The notes: generated by a model not told the origin, from the letters alone. A stretch of 23,487 nucleotides of DNA from Chara braunii (GCA_003427395.1 BFEA01000295.1:589884-613370), one strand, 5' to 3'; positions 1-8,854 are shown, counted from the stretch's first letter. Made by a program: numbers and translations.

Positions 1-178
1 GGGGGGGGTACGAGGGGTTTTGGTGGGGATAGGAGGGGTATAGGTGGGGACTAGAAACTCTGAAGATTTTTATCTTTTTTTCTACTGGCTCAAATGAGCC
101 AAAATTTTGGTGGCATACACCTTATGCAAGGTAGAAGCCACATTTTTGGTTTTTTTTTTTTTTGTTTTTTTTTTTTTG
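1..178 (+). repeat. Dispersed repeat copy 1 (G-run block, then poly-T)
   Basis: The window opens with spaced G-runs (1-50), then an ordinary-composition block (51-148, containing TCTACTGGCTCAAATGAGC and GGCATACACCTTATGCAAGG), then a long interrupted poly-T (about 150-178). The same order and about 90% of the same bases recur in the same orientation at 23322-23487. The left end is cut by the window. It could be part of a non-autonomous retroelement or a longer satellite-like unit; no coding potential was seen. Confidence 0.85.
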
Positions 179-179
179 C

Positions 180-345
180 ACTAGGTCAGACAACCCCTGT
201 CCGATCCGACGTCCGACCAGACGTCCAGTCGGACATCCCGTACGGTCAGGGGGGGTCCCGGACGTCCGGAAAAACAACCTAGAAAACAACAACAAAAGCA
301 AAAACAATAAAAAAAAAAAAAACGGAAAACGAAAGGAGGAGAAAG
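180..345. repeat. GACGTC/CCGGAC-rich segment with A-rich tail
   Basis: About 90 bases rich in overlapping palindromes (GACGTC three times, CCGGACGTCCGG once at about 258-269) are followed by AACAACCTAG and an A-rich stretch ending in a 15-bp A run. A related block lies in inverted orientation at about 23110-23225, sharing GACAACC, GACGTC and AACCTAG in matching order. It probably belongs to the same dispersed family as the flanking G-run repeat. Confidence 0.6.
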
Positions 346-660
346 GAATCAATAATTGAACGCACCACACGCCTCATCAAGGAAACACCATTCGACGACA
401 ACAATTTGTCGCCTTTGAAACACGATTTTCGCCACATGCTATGTGTGCATCACCCAGGCCCGGACACAGTTCATTAAAACCCACCCTTTCGCTCGACCCC
501 CCAGATTTCAAAATCTGAAGGCCTCAACACAACGGCGAGCTGCGTCACGCCCGCAGTAAGCTAACCTTTAGGGTTTTGTGGTTGAAATGTCATATAAGGA
601 TTCCAAATCTTTGCCTTTAGCTACCAAAGCACAACAAAAGAGGTCACGGCTTACTGGACT

Positions 661-770
661 TTCATACACCACTCGGAACATTGTGGCAAATAACAGTTCA
701 GCAGAGGGCTGTACTTTTATACACCACTCAGAACATTGTGGCAAATAACAGTTCAGCAGAGGGTTGTAGA
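661..770. repeat. 55-bp tandem duplication, two copies
   Basis: The unit beginning near ATACACCACTC (664) recurs at 719 with only a few differences; both carry AACATTGTGGCAAATAACAG and TTCAGCAGAGGG. The period is 55 bp. It lies in intron sequence with no coding signal. The high identity suggests a recent slippage or unequal-exchange event. Confidence 0.9.
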
Positions 771-781
771 CCTTTGCAGAG

Positions 782-942
782 TTTAAAAAAGTTTAGAATA
801 GTTTTGGAGAGTTTGGGGAAGTTTTAGAGAGTTTTCGGGAGTTATGGAGAGCTTTAGAGAGTATTGGAGAGTTTTAGGGGAGTTTAGGGAGCAGAGTGTA
901 GAAGAGTTTAGAGGAAAAGTGTAGGAGAGTTTAGGACAGTTT
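782..942. repeat. Degenerate GAGAGTTTTAG minisatellite
   Basis: About fifteen imperfect copies of a 10-12 bp unit of the form AGAGTTT(T/A)(G/A)G run through this stretch (for example GGAGAGTTTGGGG, AGAGAGTTTTCGG, GGAGAGTTTTAGG). One unit reads GTTTAGGG, like the plant telomere motif, but the array as a whole is not telomeric. On the sense strand of the host gene it is C/T/A-rich. Confidence 0.75.
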
Positions 943-1417
943 AGTAACCTCGCCCTCGATGTGATCCATGACCATGCAAACTTGCATATTGTCACATATC
1001 GACCAACTCAAGGAGTGCACTTCACAACACATGTGCGAACTTGTACTATGGAATTAATCTCTGCATATTTCGTGACTATGTAACATCTTTTATCCAAAAG
1101 GAACAATCGCGCTCAGCCGCTGCAGCACAACCTGGTTTCAAATTTTTATGCTTAACGAATCTAGAAAAGGGTCTCTTGCAAGCCATCACCCTCAGATAAA
1201 GGAGGGAATCATTATCCCACACTGCTCCTGACCGGGCTTTCTCTCTTTTTTTTCTTCCTTTATTTTGCTCCTGAGGCGGGTCTTAACGATCAGTGCAAAG
1301 CTCTCATTCCTAAGCTCTTAGAATGCTGAGACCGGCACCAACTACTGAAAAAAGGGAACCTGGAGTCCATGGGCCCAAGTGAGCAAGAGAAGTTGAAGTA
1401 TTGTACAACTGACCAAC

Positions 1418-1465
1418 CTTCATGAGACGGGAAAGCGACGGCAAGACATTGATTGGCGGAAAGAT
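1418..1465 (-). CDS. VHA-B: V-ATPase subunit B, 48-nt micro-exon with the ATP synthase alpha/beta signature
   Basis: A very short exon, 48 nt, phase 0 at both ends, encoding IFPPINVLPSLSRLMK. It contains PPINVLPSLS, which fits the ATP synthase alpha/beta family signature pattern (P-x-[LIV]-N-x3-S-x-S). The acceptor is TTTTTGCGCAG, the donor GTTGGT (a weak consensus). Most plant B subunits have IYPPINV; here Tyr is Phe. The downstream exon should continue with SAIGEGMTRKDHS; it was looked for down to base 1 and not found, so at least one more exon lies outside. The exon is short enough to be missed by gene predictors. Confidence 0.93.
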
Positions 1466-2214
<749 letters not shown>

Positions 2215-2932
2215 CTAATTCTTTTACTGCTGTTGATGCTGAGGAGGAAAAAACAAAAAAGACAATTTGCAATGCTCAATTCTCTTGATACAATCAACAA
2301 GCTCATCGTTTGCGTTTCCACTATGTAGCCAGTCAACACCAGATTTGGAATGTCTCGGATAGTGTCATAGCTATTGATAAACGGACAGCACTCCAGATGA
2401 ATATAGTACCGTAAATGCTTCCAAAAAAAAAAAGGAACAAAAAAGAAGAAAAAAAGAAAGAACCAAGAACTACCTCAACAAATCAATGTCAGTGTCTATG
2501 GGACAAGTGCTAGCACATAGACGAAAAAAATCAACAAGGCAAAATTGCATCCTTACCCCACTTAAAGATGGAAATACCCGCTATAGCCCTTCCCAGTGGC
2601 AACTTGCACCTATATCCAGAAAAGGCCAGGCATTGTACTGACTAAACCTCCATAATATTTAACAAGTCGGGTTTTATGTCAATCATATAAAGAACCTACG
2701 CAAAAAAAAAGGGCTGAAGAAACCAGTCCATTTGTGGAAATTATTTGCATGCCCAGGACTGAGGTGGACCCAGGTTGGTACAGAAAAATTGCAGTTAACA
2801 TGCATAGCATCTCATTCGGGCTCGGTGACCGAACCCAAACGTTCGGTACCGAGCCCGAACGTGGCCCAAAATCGACCAAGCGGTCAGCCCAAATTTTTTG
2901 GGGGGCCTGGGGGGCATTGCTCACCACTCCTG

Positions 2933-2954
2933 CACATACACACAGACACACACA

Positions 2955-2990
<36 letters not shown>

Positions 2991-2996
2991 ACACAA
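2933..2996. repeat. (CA)n microsatellite inside a CGAACG/CCGAGC-rich patch
   Basis: Roughly 30 CA units with a few GA interruptions. It splits a segment (2815-3095) rich in palindromes built on TTCGG/CCGAA, such as CGAACATGTTCG at 3063-3076 and CGTTCGGTACCGAGC near 2839. The patch has no coding signal. Confidence 0.9.
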
Positions 2997-3105
2997 GAAC
3001 GCGCTGGGCAGCCCCCCGACTTGCACTCGCCCGAGCATGTTCGGTTCCCGCTCGGACGAGTGTCCGAACATGTTCGACAGCTCAGTGGGGCGCAAAACAT
3101 GTTTG

Positions 3106-3155
3106 GTGTGCTACGCAGGTTAGTGTGCTACGCAGGTTAGTGTGCTACGCAGGTT
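3106..3155. repeat. Three tandem copies of a 17-bp unit
   Basis: GTGTGCTACGCAGGTTA starts at 3106, 3123 and 3140, the copies being identical over the unit except at the very end of the third. It follows directly after the CCGAA-rich patch. Confidence 0.95.
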
Positions 3156-3485
3156 CTAACCAACTACCAGAATGCACAAATTATGGACATACCCAGCTTA
3201 CTTTCCAGCCTGGGCGCCGGTGCCCCCCAGGTCACCCCGAAGGGCGCTCGGGGCACCGGGTTGTGCAACCCCCCCGTCCAGGCACCCGAACCCCCACAGC
3301 ACCACCCCCCAAACCACTTCAAAAAAGAAATTCACACGTCCATGGCATTGTCATCGTCACTCTGCCGAGCCATCATCCTCGTCACCCTGCTGCCCTCCAG
3401 CCGTGCCATCACTTTCGCAATCCAGCTGCACCGCCCTCCTCGGCCCCAACAAGAACTGCCTGCGCCACCACCCACAACTCAGGTA

Positions 3486-3822
3486 AGTTTTTTTCTTCTC
3501 TTTTTGTTCTTCATCGTAGTCCCTACTACGTCTTTGTTTCTTTTTCTTCATTTTGTCCCATTCTTCTTCCTCTCCTTCATCTTCTTCTTCTTTTTTTTCT
3601 TTGCCATTTCCTTCTTCGCCATCCCTACTATGTCTTTGTTTCTTTTTCTTCATTTTATCCCATTCTTCCACTCCTTCATCCTCATCTTCTTTTTCTTCTT
3701 TGCCATTTTTCCTTCACTTTCCTCTTTTCCTTCATCGGTTCTTTTTCTTCTTTCTTCTTGTCGGCTCTTCTTCCTCTTCTTCTTCTTCTTCTTTCCTCCC
3801 TGTTTCTTCTGCCGCCATAGCG
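3486..3822. repeat. Pyrimidine-rich block with a 102-bp internal duplication
   Basis: The plus strand is almost entirely T/C (TTC, CTT and TCC triplets). A segment starting CCCTACTACGTCTTTGTTTC at 3521 recurs at 3623 with two changes, a 102-bp period. On the host transcript strand this is a GA-rich purine tract. Long open frames here are an effect of the composition (few stop codons in T/C-rich DNA), not genes. Confidence 0.9.
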
Positions 3823-3875
3823 CTTTATCAACGACTCATCATCTTTAATTTTTTTTGGACTGCTTGATTACCGTA

Positions 3876-4105
3876 CTTGCAAGCAGACGGACCGGACGAG
3901 CATCCGGTCCGGTCTCCTTTCCCGCGTGCGGCGCCCTCCCCCCGGACCAGACGGACCCAGACCGGACGGGGCCCTTTTTTTTTTTTGGGGGGGGGGGGGG
4001 GGGTTGGGGCATAACTGGTCGTCGGGCGCACATTCGTGCCCGGCACGGGTCCGGTCCGGCGGTCTGCCGCACGTGCCGAACCGCCCGGACGGCGTCCGCT
4101 TGCGA
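3876..4105. repeat. CCGGAC-rich patch split by T12-G17
   Basis: Repeated CCGGTCCGG, GGACCGGACG and GACGG motifs lie on both sides of a homopolymer pair, twelve T (3975-3986) followed directly by seventeen G (3987-4003). It resembles the patches at 180-285, 22810-22880 and 23120-23210 in motif use. The long G-run can form G-quadruplexes and is a likely place for assembly error. Confidence 0.75.
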
Positions 4106-4139
4106 GTATGTTGATTACGCTTCGGCTCCGTCTGGCATG

Positions 4140-4560
4140 ACATCCCTCCTCCCTCCATAGGTTCCCTTCCCCCTCCTCCATGTCTTCCTTCTCGCCAGAC
4201 TCCCTCCCTCCACCAGTCTCCATTCCCCCCCTTCCTTCCCACGTCCTTCCCTTCTTCTTCTTCCTCCTCCTCTTTTTACTCTCCCTCTCTCTTTCTTTGC
4301 CCCTTGTTCTTCGTCATCTTCTTCCTCCTCTTCTTACTCTCTACAGTTCTTCGGGGACACCATAGTCCTCTTCTTATACTTCTCCCTCTTCTTCTTCATT
4401 AGAACTCTACCCCTACCTCCTCCTACCTTCCTTCGGGAGAGTTCTACTCCTGCCTCCTTATATCTCTTGCCATAGTTCTCCCTCCTCCCTCCCAGCAGGC
4501 CGCCTCCCTCCTCCCTCCTTCCTCCCGCCATAGTCCTCCCTCATCCCTGCTCCAAACCAA
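4140..4560. repeat. Pyrimidine-rich (CTCC/TTCC) block
   Basis: About 420 bases dominated by CTCC, TTCC and TCTT on the plus strand, with recurring phrases such as CCTCCTCC and CCATAGT(C/T)CTCC. There is no coding signal. On the host transcript it is a long GA-rich tract. Confidence 0.85.
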
Positions 4561-4792
4561 TATGCCTGAAAATAAAAACGAGGCCGGATTTTGGGCAGTA
4601 CACAACCGGGTGCCCGGCCGGTAGGGTTCTGGGCAGCCCCGGCGCAAAAGAAAAAAAATCCGGAAAAAGAATGATGTTGTGTAGAACTCAAAAAACGACT
4701 TTTGGCCGAGGGTCACATTAGAATTCCTCACAGAATCGGAAATAAAAAAGGAAACAACAGAATCACACAAAGGCACCCCCTTTAGCCCCTTT

Positions 4793-4921
4793 AGTACATC
4801 CGAAAATGGACATTGAGCCTCTCCTGAAAAATAGGAGGCCATGAATCACAGATTCATTTTATCTATGGTCCACGGCCTCCAATTTTTTACGAGAGGCTCA
4901 ATTTGCTTTTTTGGATGTACT
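4793..4921. repeat. Fold-back element, 48-bp arms, 33-bp loop
   Basis: The left arm (4793-4840, starting AGTACATCC and ending GGAGGCC) is the reverse complement of the right arm (4874-4921) with seven mismatches out of 48 and no gap. The loop is 33 nt and AT-rich. The size and shape fit either a small MITE-type fold-back transposon or a miRNA-like hairpin. No clear target-site duplication was seen. Because of its symmetry both strands can form the hairpin. Confidence 0.85.
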
Positions 4922-5034
4922 GGTGGTTTAAAACCAATTTATATCCCCCTTCCCCCCCTCTTCACGAGGAATGAGCCTCACGGAGCCCTTATCAGACATA
5001 CAAGTGTGCTTGGCTGTGGCCCCACCAAGCCGCG

Positions 5035-5075
5035 TGCCCGCCCTAAGTGAAGGCGGGAATCAATATCCACATGAG
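5035..5075 (+). repeat. Short fragment of the LTR-like 5' end
   Basis: TGCCCGCCCTAAGTGAAGG (5035-5053) is identical to the start of the LTR-like segment at 14363. The following bases (to GAGGCC at about 5075) also align loosely. It is a remnant of the same repeat family, without the rest of the LTR. Confidence 0.6.
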
Positions 5076-5162
5076 GCCTGTTCTCGACAATGTTTCCATA
5101 TGTGGGTACTCAGAGAGTTTTAACGCCAGTTGGTTACAGCGCAACGTGAGCCTCCAGGCTCT

Positions 5163-5350
5163 TGTGTGGTGTGTATGTGTGTGTGTGAGTTGAAGGACAA
5201 TACAGCCATGCAGGGGTGGGGTGAATATCACGACCGGCATGGATTCACTTTTGTACACCGTGTCATGGCTGTAGTGGTTAAGAGACTCAGCTCCTGAGGC
5301 TGGGGACGCCGGTTCGAATCCGTGCTTGCACGGAGCAGGTCCTATGGCTG
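5163..5350 (+). mobile_element. tRNA-derived SINE-like element, copy 1
   Basis: A unit runs from a (GT)n tract (5163-5187) through GAGTTGAAGGACAATACAGC to a tRNA-like region (about 5263-5335). The latter has an A-box-like TGGCTGTAGTGGTTAAGAG and a perfect B-box GGTTCGAATCC (5311-5321). These are the internal promoter elements of RNA polymerase III. A second copy lies 335 bp downstream with about 94% identity. It is not a working tRNA gene: the acceptor stem cannot be closed. No A-rich tail is evident. Confidence 0.7.
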
Positions 5351-5497
5351 ATAATGTACAGACTGTACTTCAACCGGGTAACCAGCCCCGAAATTATACC
5401 TGGTTGTGGTGGCCCGTGGATAAAACCGTTGGATAAGCAGTTGTGCAGGATGAGAGTGGAGTGTGCGACTACTGCCTGTGTGGCGGATGCCTTCTGT

Positions 5498-5700
5498 GGT
5501 GTTGTGTGTGTGTGTGTGTGTGAGTTGAAGGACACTACAGCCATGCAGGGGTGGGGTGAATATCACGACCGGCATGGATTCACTTTTGTACACCATGTCA
5601 TGGCTGTAGTGGTTAAGAGACTCGGCTCTTGAGGCTGAGGGTGCCGGTTCGAATCCGTGCTTGCACGGAGGAGGTCCTATGGCTGATAATGTACAGACTC
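5498..5700 (+). mobile_element. tRNA-derived SINE-like element, copy 2
   Basis: This copy again begins with (TG)n (5503-5522) and ends with the same GTACAGACT as copy 1. The tRNA-like part (about 5598-5670) has the A-box-like TGTAGTGGTTAAGAG and the B-box GGTTCGAATCC (5647-5657). The anticodon-arm region (GACTCGGCTCTTGAGGCTGA) forms a better stem than in copy 1. Since flanking sequence left of both copies also begins with GTGTGGTG-type repeats, either a tandem duplication of 335 bp or two insertions into TG repeats would explain the arrangement. Confidence 0.7.
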
Positions 5701-5892
5701 TTTCTAGAAGCAAAGAGCTGTGCTGTACAGTAGAGTCTGCGGCTCAGGCGGTTGCGCCCTGGGCAAATGCTGTGTGAGGCCGACACATCACGGACTGGTT
5801 ACAGGCCAATGAGCAAGCAGCATTGTTGTCACACATGTGCCGCGAGCCACTAAGAATGCTGCAAACACTTGAAGGCTGGGTGTCTGCCTAGA

Positions 5893-6590
5893 TGTGCCTA
5901 ACTGCATGAGGCCCAGTTCAGTCTCAGAAACTGGGCCTGGGTGCGGACACTTGGGGCCCAACTGAAGCTACTGCACCCCCCACACATCTAGCCAGGACAG
6001 CCAACAGTGACACACTTTCCATAAAGGGAAGTGTGAGCCCCTGGGAGAGGAGTCTGGCCTTTGCAGGCAACGCGGACATGCTGCTGCGTTGCTGCGCTAC
6101 TGTCTGCATGGGCGCCGCCGGTCGGGCGCCCGCTCAGGCACTGAGGTGAGAGGGGCACTGTGAGGCAGAGGGCGCACAGCAGCCATAGCCGGGCTGCAGG
6201 GGCACAATGTGGGTGATGCTGGTGGTGGTGTTCGGGTAGGAGGCGCATGAGGGGGTGATCAAGGGGTTATGCTGGTGGTTGGCATTGGTCTTGCATTGGT
6301 CTTGAATCACGTACATTGGTCTTCAACTTCGGTGTGATCCAGTCGCTTGAACCTACATAGGCTAGATAGACCGAGTAGAGTAGGCTGGGCGCTGAGCGCC
6401 AGACAGTAGGAGCAACATTGGATACAGTGTTGATGTGACCAGGAGTGTCGGCATTGGCACTCTTTGTATTGCTCTTATGTGTACGGAATCTTGGTGCATT
6501 GTGCTTTCTGCTTGGTATATGACTATCTGGACTACCACGTGATTTTGCAACTTGGGTTTCTGTCTATCGCTCTCCCTCATATTCCTTGCA
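5893..6590 (+). mobile_element. LTR-like segment (probable solo or truncated LTR)
   Basis: It starts TGTGCC and ends TTCCTTGCA, the same ends as the LTR-like segment at 14361-15294. Along it are shared blocks: AGTAGGCTGGGCGC(T/C)(G/A)AGCGCCA (6381-6403 against 15071-15093), CTTGGTGCATTGTGCTTTCTG, and a CCATAGC motif in a GC-rich middle. Divergence is high, and this copy is about 700 nt against 934. No primer-binding site follows base 6590, which is what a solo LTR would show. The five bases on each side (CTAGA and CCTTG) do not match, so no target-site duplication was found. Confidence 0.55.
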
Positions 6591-6845
6591 CCTTGACAAC
6601 CGACTCACAAAAAAAGAAACAAGCCTGGATTAGGGGTCCCTGGGAGACCACAAAAAGCCCCAAAAACATAAAAAACTATTATTCTTTTTTTCTGTCGCAC
6701 GGCCGGGTACCCCGGGCGTCACAGGCAGGACCTGCCAGGCGTGAGGATCTTCTGACGGAACTAATTTAATCAATTAATAAATCAACAAGTCATCAATCAA
6801 TCATAGTGACGACTTGATGAGCAGATCAGGGAATCTCCCAGGTCT

Positions 6846-6857
6846 GCTCTGATACCG
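6846..6857 (-). other. LTR retrotransposon primer-binding site (tRNA-iMet type), minus strand
   Basis: On the minus strand the sequence reads CGGTATCAGAGC, one base from the plant tRNA-iMet primer site TGGTATCAGAGC. It is preceded by CA-GTT, the usual LTR end plus a three-base gap. An LTR on the minus strand would therefore end at 6861 and extend to higher coordinates (6861 to roughly 7300). No gag or pol remains downstream of it, so this is a remnant in the same orientation as the host gene. Just beside it, 6823-6850 forms an imperfect hairpin (AGCAGATC...GGTCTGCT). Confidence 0.55.
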
Positions 6858-7141
6858 AACTGTCGCATGCCCATGAGGGAAGGATCAGAACCGAGAACCG
6901 ACCCAAAGAGATGGAGCACAAATAGCGCAGTGGAAGACTGATGTACCATGATCTGACTCACATGACACTGACTGCATCACACTCATCATCATCAGGCAGG
7001 GTGCGGGGGGTTCCTGGCTCGCTATACACAGACGAAGGGCGCCAGACCAGCAAACATCCACAGATGAAGAGGGGGAAGAGACGGAGGAGGAGGTGGAATG
7101 GCGATCTCGTAGACTCAAATGTCACTCGTGAAGTCTCCAAA

Positions 7142-7164
7142 TGTGTGTGTGTGTGTGTGTGTGT
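7142..7164. repeat. (TG)n microsatellite
   Basis: About eleven uninterrupted TG units. Confidence 0.95.
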
Positions 7165-7237
7165 CCCACCATCACAGTGTGAGCACCTTAGTGCCTCCCG
7201 TAGTTACAAAACGTTTCACACGCAGCTGGACGATAGT

Positions 7238-7324
7238 GTAGGCCCACTACATTCAAATCGATCCAACGATTTGAATGCATCGGGACCATTACGATTTTCA
7301 CATATGTCAAATGTGTAGTGGACC
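7238..7324. repeat. Nested fold-back: 11-bp perfect inner stem, outer stem
   Basis: CATTCAAATCG (7250-7260) and CGATTTGAATG (7267-7277) are perfect inverted repeats around a 6-base loop. An outer pair, GGCCCACTAC at 7241 and GTAGTGGACC at about 7314-7323, flanks it. The whole is a small nested hairpin bordered by a TG-repeat on one side and a CT-repeat on the other, consistent with a short MITE-like element. Confidence 0.7.
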
Positions 7325-7420
7325 TCTCTCTCTCTCTCTCTTTCTCTCTCCCCCCAACACACACACATAATCGAGCTTGCATCATAAACAATCGTCAAGA
7401 ACAAGGTGCCTCCCTTCCAT

Positions 7421-7455
<35 letters not shown>
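7323..7455. repeat. Two (CT)n microsatellites with (CA)n between
   Basis: (CT)n at 7323-7350, a short (CA)n at about 7357-7367, and a pure (CT)n of about fifteen units at 7426-7455. They introduce the long pyrimidine-rich array that follows. Confidence 0.95.
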
Positions 7456-7456
<1 letters not shown>

Positions 7457-7569
7457 CTCCCCCCCCTCCCTCCCAAACCAGAATGCGCACAAGTGTTGAA
7501 CTAGAAGGCTCTCCCTCTTCACAAGGTTCCCCCTCTGCCCTCCCTCCATCTCCTGGCCCTGCAGCCGCC

Positions 7570-8180
7570 TCATCCTCCCCCTTGCATGGGAACCGCTGTG
7601 CGATTGTTGTTTTTCACCTTGTGACGCTTGCTGTCCTCCTCATCCTCCACCTCTCTCCCCCTCCCCCCTTCTCCCTCCTATGCTTCCCTCCTGTCCTGGC
7701 ACGCCATTTTTTTTCTTGTCCTCGTCATCCACCTCTCTTCCTCCTCCTGCCCCCCGTCCCCTCTTCCTGTCGTGACACACTGGCATGCGTTTTTTTTGTC
7801 ATCATTCTTGTCCTAATCATCCTCCCTCCTACTCATCCTCTTTCCTACTCCCTCCTGCTCCAGCTTCCTCTCGCCTCCTCCACTCTCCTCTCTCCTCCCA
7901 TCACATTCCACTTGGCATACTGCTTTCCTTCCTCCTCACTCTTCCTACCTCCTCCCTCCTACGCCTTCCTGCTCCTGTTGTGCCACATGGCACACCAGCA
8001 CGTGATTTTTTTTCATTTTCTTCTCATCATCATCATCCAACCCTGTACTCCCTCCTTCCACCTCCCGTCATGTGCCACATGGCACAACAGCACGCATTTT
8101 TTTTCTTTATTTTCCTTGTCCTCATCATCATCCTCCCTCCTAGTCCTCCTTTATCCTCGTCTCCACTCATCTGTTGAAAT
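7570..8180. repeat. Degenerate array of pyrimidine-rich modules with TGCCACATGGCA
   Basis: A module recurs with spacing of about 80-200 bp at about 7700, 7780, 7985 and 8080. It contains a GGCAC/ATGGCAC(A/C)-(A/C)CAGCACG phrase, then eight T, then TTTTC...GTCCTCATCATCATCCTCCC. The 12-bp palindrome TGCCACATGGCA occurs at about 7980 and 8079. The copies have drifted, but the order of elements is kept. The plus strand has an 885-nt open frame across it, which I regard as compositional. Confidence 0.7.
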
Positions 8181-8188
8181 ACAGACCA

Positions 8189-8620
8189 ACCAACATGCGT
8201 AGCTCAGTCGGTGCACCCATGAACTGTTTAAAATCGAAATGCAGACGTGGGCTTGAATGCAGACAGGAGTAACTGAAATTACTGAATTACCTGGGGACCG
8301 TCAGTATGACAATGATGTCTCATGGCCGTCAACTTCACAAACAGACCCGAGTTCGAATCCGCATTACCAAAATATAAAAAAGGAACACACCAAGGGGATG
8401 ATTCACCTCCATCCACCTCCCTCCTCTGCCGCACGGGCTCTTTTGTTTTCATCTTGTGATTCTTAACGTCCAGACAGCTGTAAATGAATGAATTACCTGG
8501 GCCAGTCAGTTCGACAATGACGTCAAAAGGTTGTCACCCTATACGGAATAGAAAAAGGAATACATGCCCAAGTTTGAATCCAGACTGCGAAAAACAAAAA
8601 GGAACACACCACAAACACAT
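8189..8620 (+). repeat. Three degraded tRNA-like units between pyrimidine-rich blocks
   Basis: The first unit (8192-8262) has a perfect A-box TAGCTCAGTCGG but a decayed B-box. The second (about 8265-8385) has a good B-box, GAGTTCGAATCC, and ends in AAAAAGGAACACACCA. The third (about 8483-8615) has AAGTTTGAATCC and ends in AAAAAGGAACACACCA again. GAATTACCTGGG occurs in the second and third. These look like tandem remains of a tRNA-derived SINE different from the one at 5163. Confidence 0.6.
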
Positions 8621-8621
8621 T

Positions 8622-8854
8622 CTCCTCCCTCCCTCAGTCCCTTGTCTCTCCCGTTCTCTCCCCTTTTATCCTTCATCCTGCTTCCTCCTCTGCGGCACGG
8701 GATTTTCGGATTCTATCTCCTGATTCTCTTCGTCCTCCCCCTCCTCCTCATCCACCTCCGTCCTTCCTCCTCGTCCCCCCCTTCCTCCTCCCTCATCTTC
8801 CCTCCTTTCTCCTCCCTCCTCCTCCCTCCATCTCCCTTCGCATGACGCTTCCCG

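Larger units (their letters stand above)
1..1417 (-). other. Intron after the 48-nt exon (partial)
   Basis: No exon was found here; the next V-ATPase B exon must lie to the left of base 1. Contents: G-run/poly-T repeat copy 1 (1-178), GACGTC-rich segment (180-285), A-rich stretch (286-345), a 55-bp tandem duplication (661-770) and an AG-rich minisatellite (782-942). The rest (345-660 and 945-1417) is unremarkable AT-neutral sequence with no open frame that resembles a known protein. One telo-box-like motif (CTTTAGGGTTTT) sits at about 568. Confidence 0.8.

Noticed and set aside
782-942. An interstitial telomere array
   Set aside because: Only one unit resembles TTTAGGG; the repeat is a variable GAGAGTTTTAG-type sequence.
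2732-3820. A 1.1-kb open frame on the plus strand
   Set aside because: It passes through a (CA)n tract, a CCGAA-palindrome patch and a polypyrimidine block; other frames over the same bases are equally open. No protein similarity was recognised.
5263-5335. A genuine tRNA gene at the B-box GGTTCGAATCC
   Set aside because: The acceptor stem does not close, the anticodon arm is irregular, and the segment recurs inside a longer repeated unit, so a SINE-like origin fits better.
7318-8202. An 885-nt open frame on the plus strand (rich in Ser, Leu, Pro)
   Set aside because: It lies in T/C-rich DNA where stop codons are rare, overlaps an evident degenerate repeat array, and shows no domain. It is in the intron of the V-ATPase gene.
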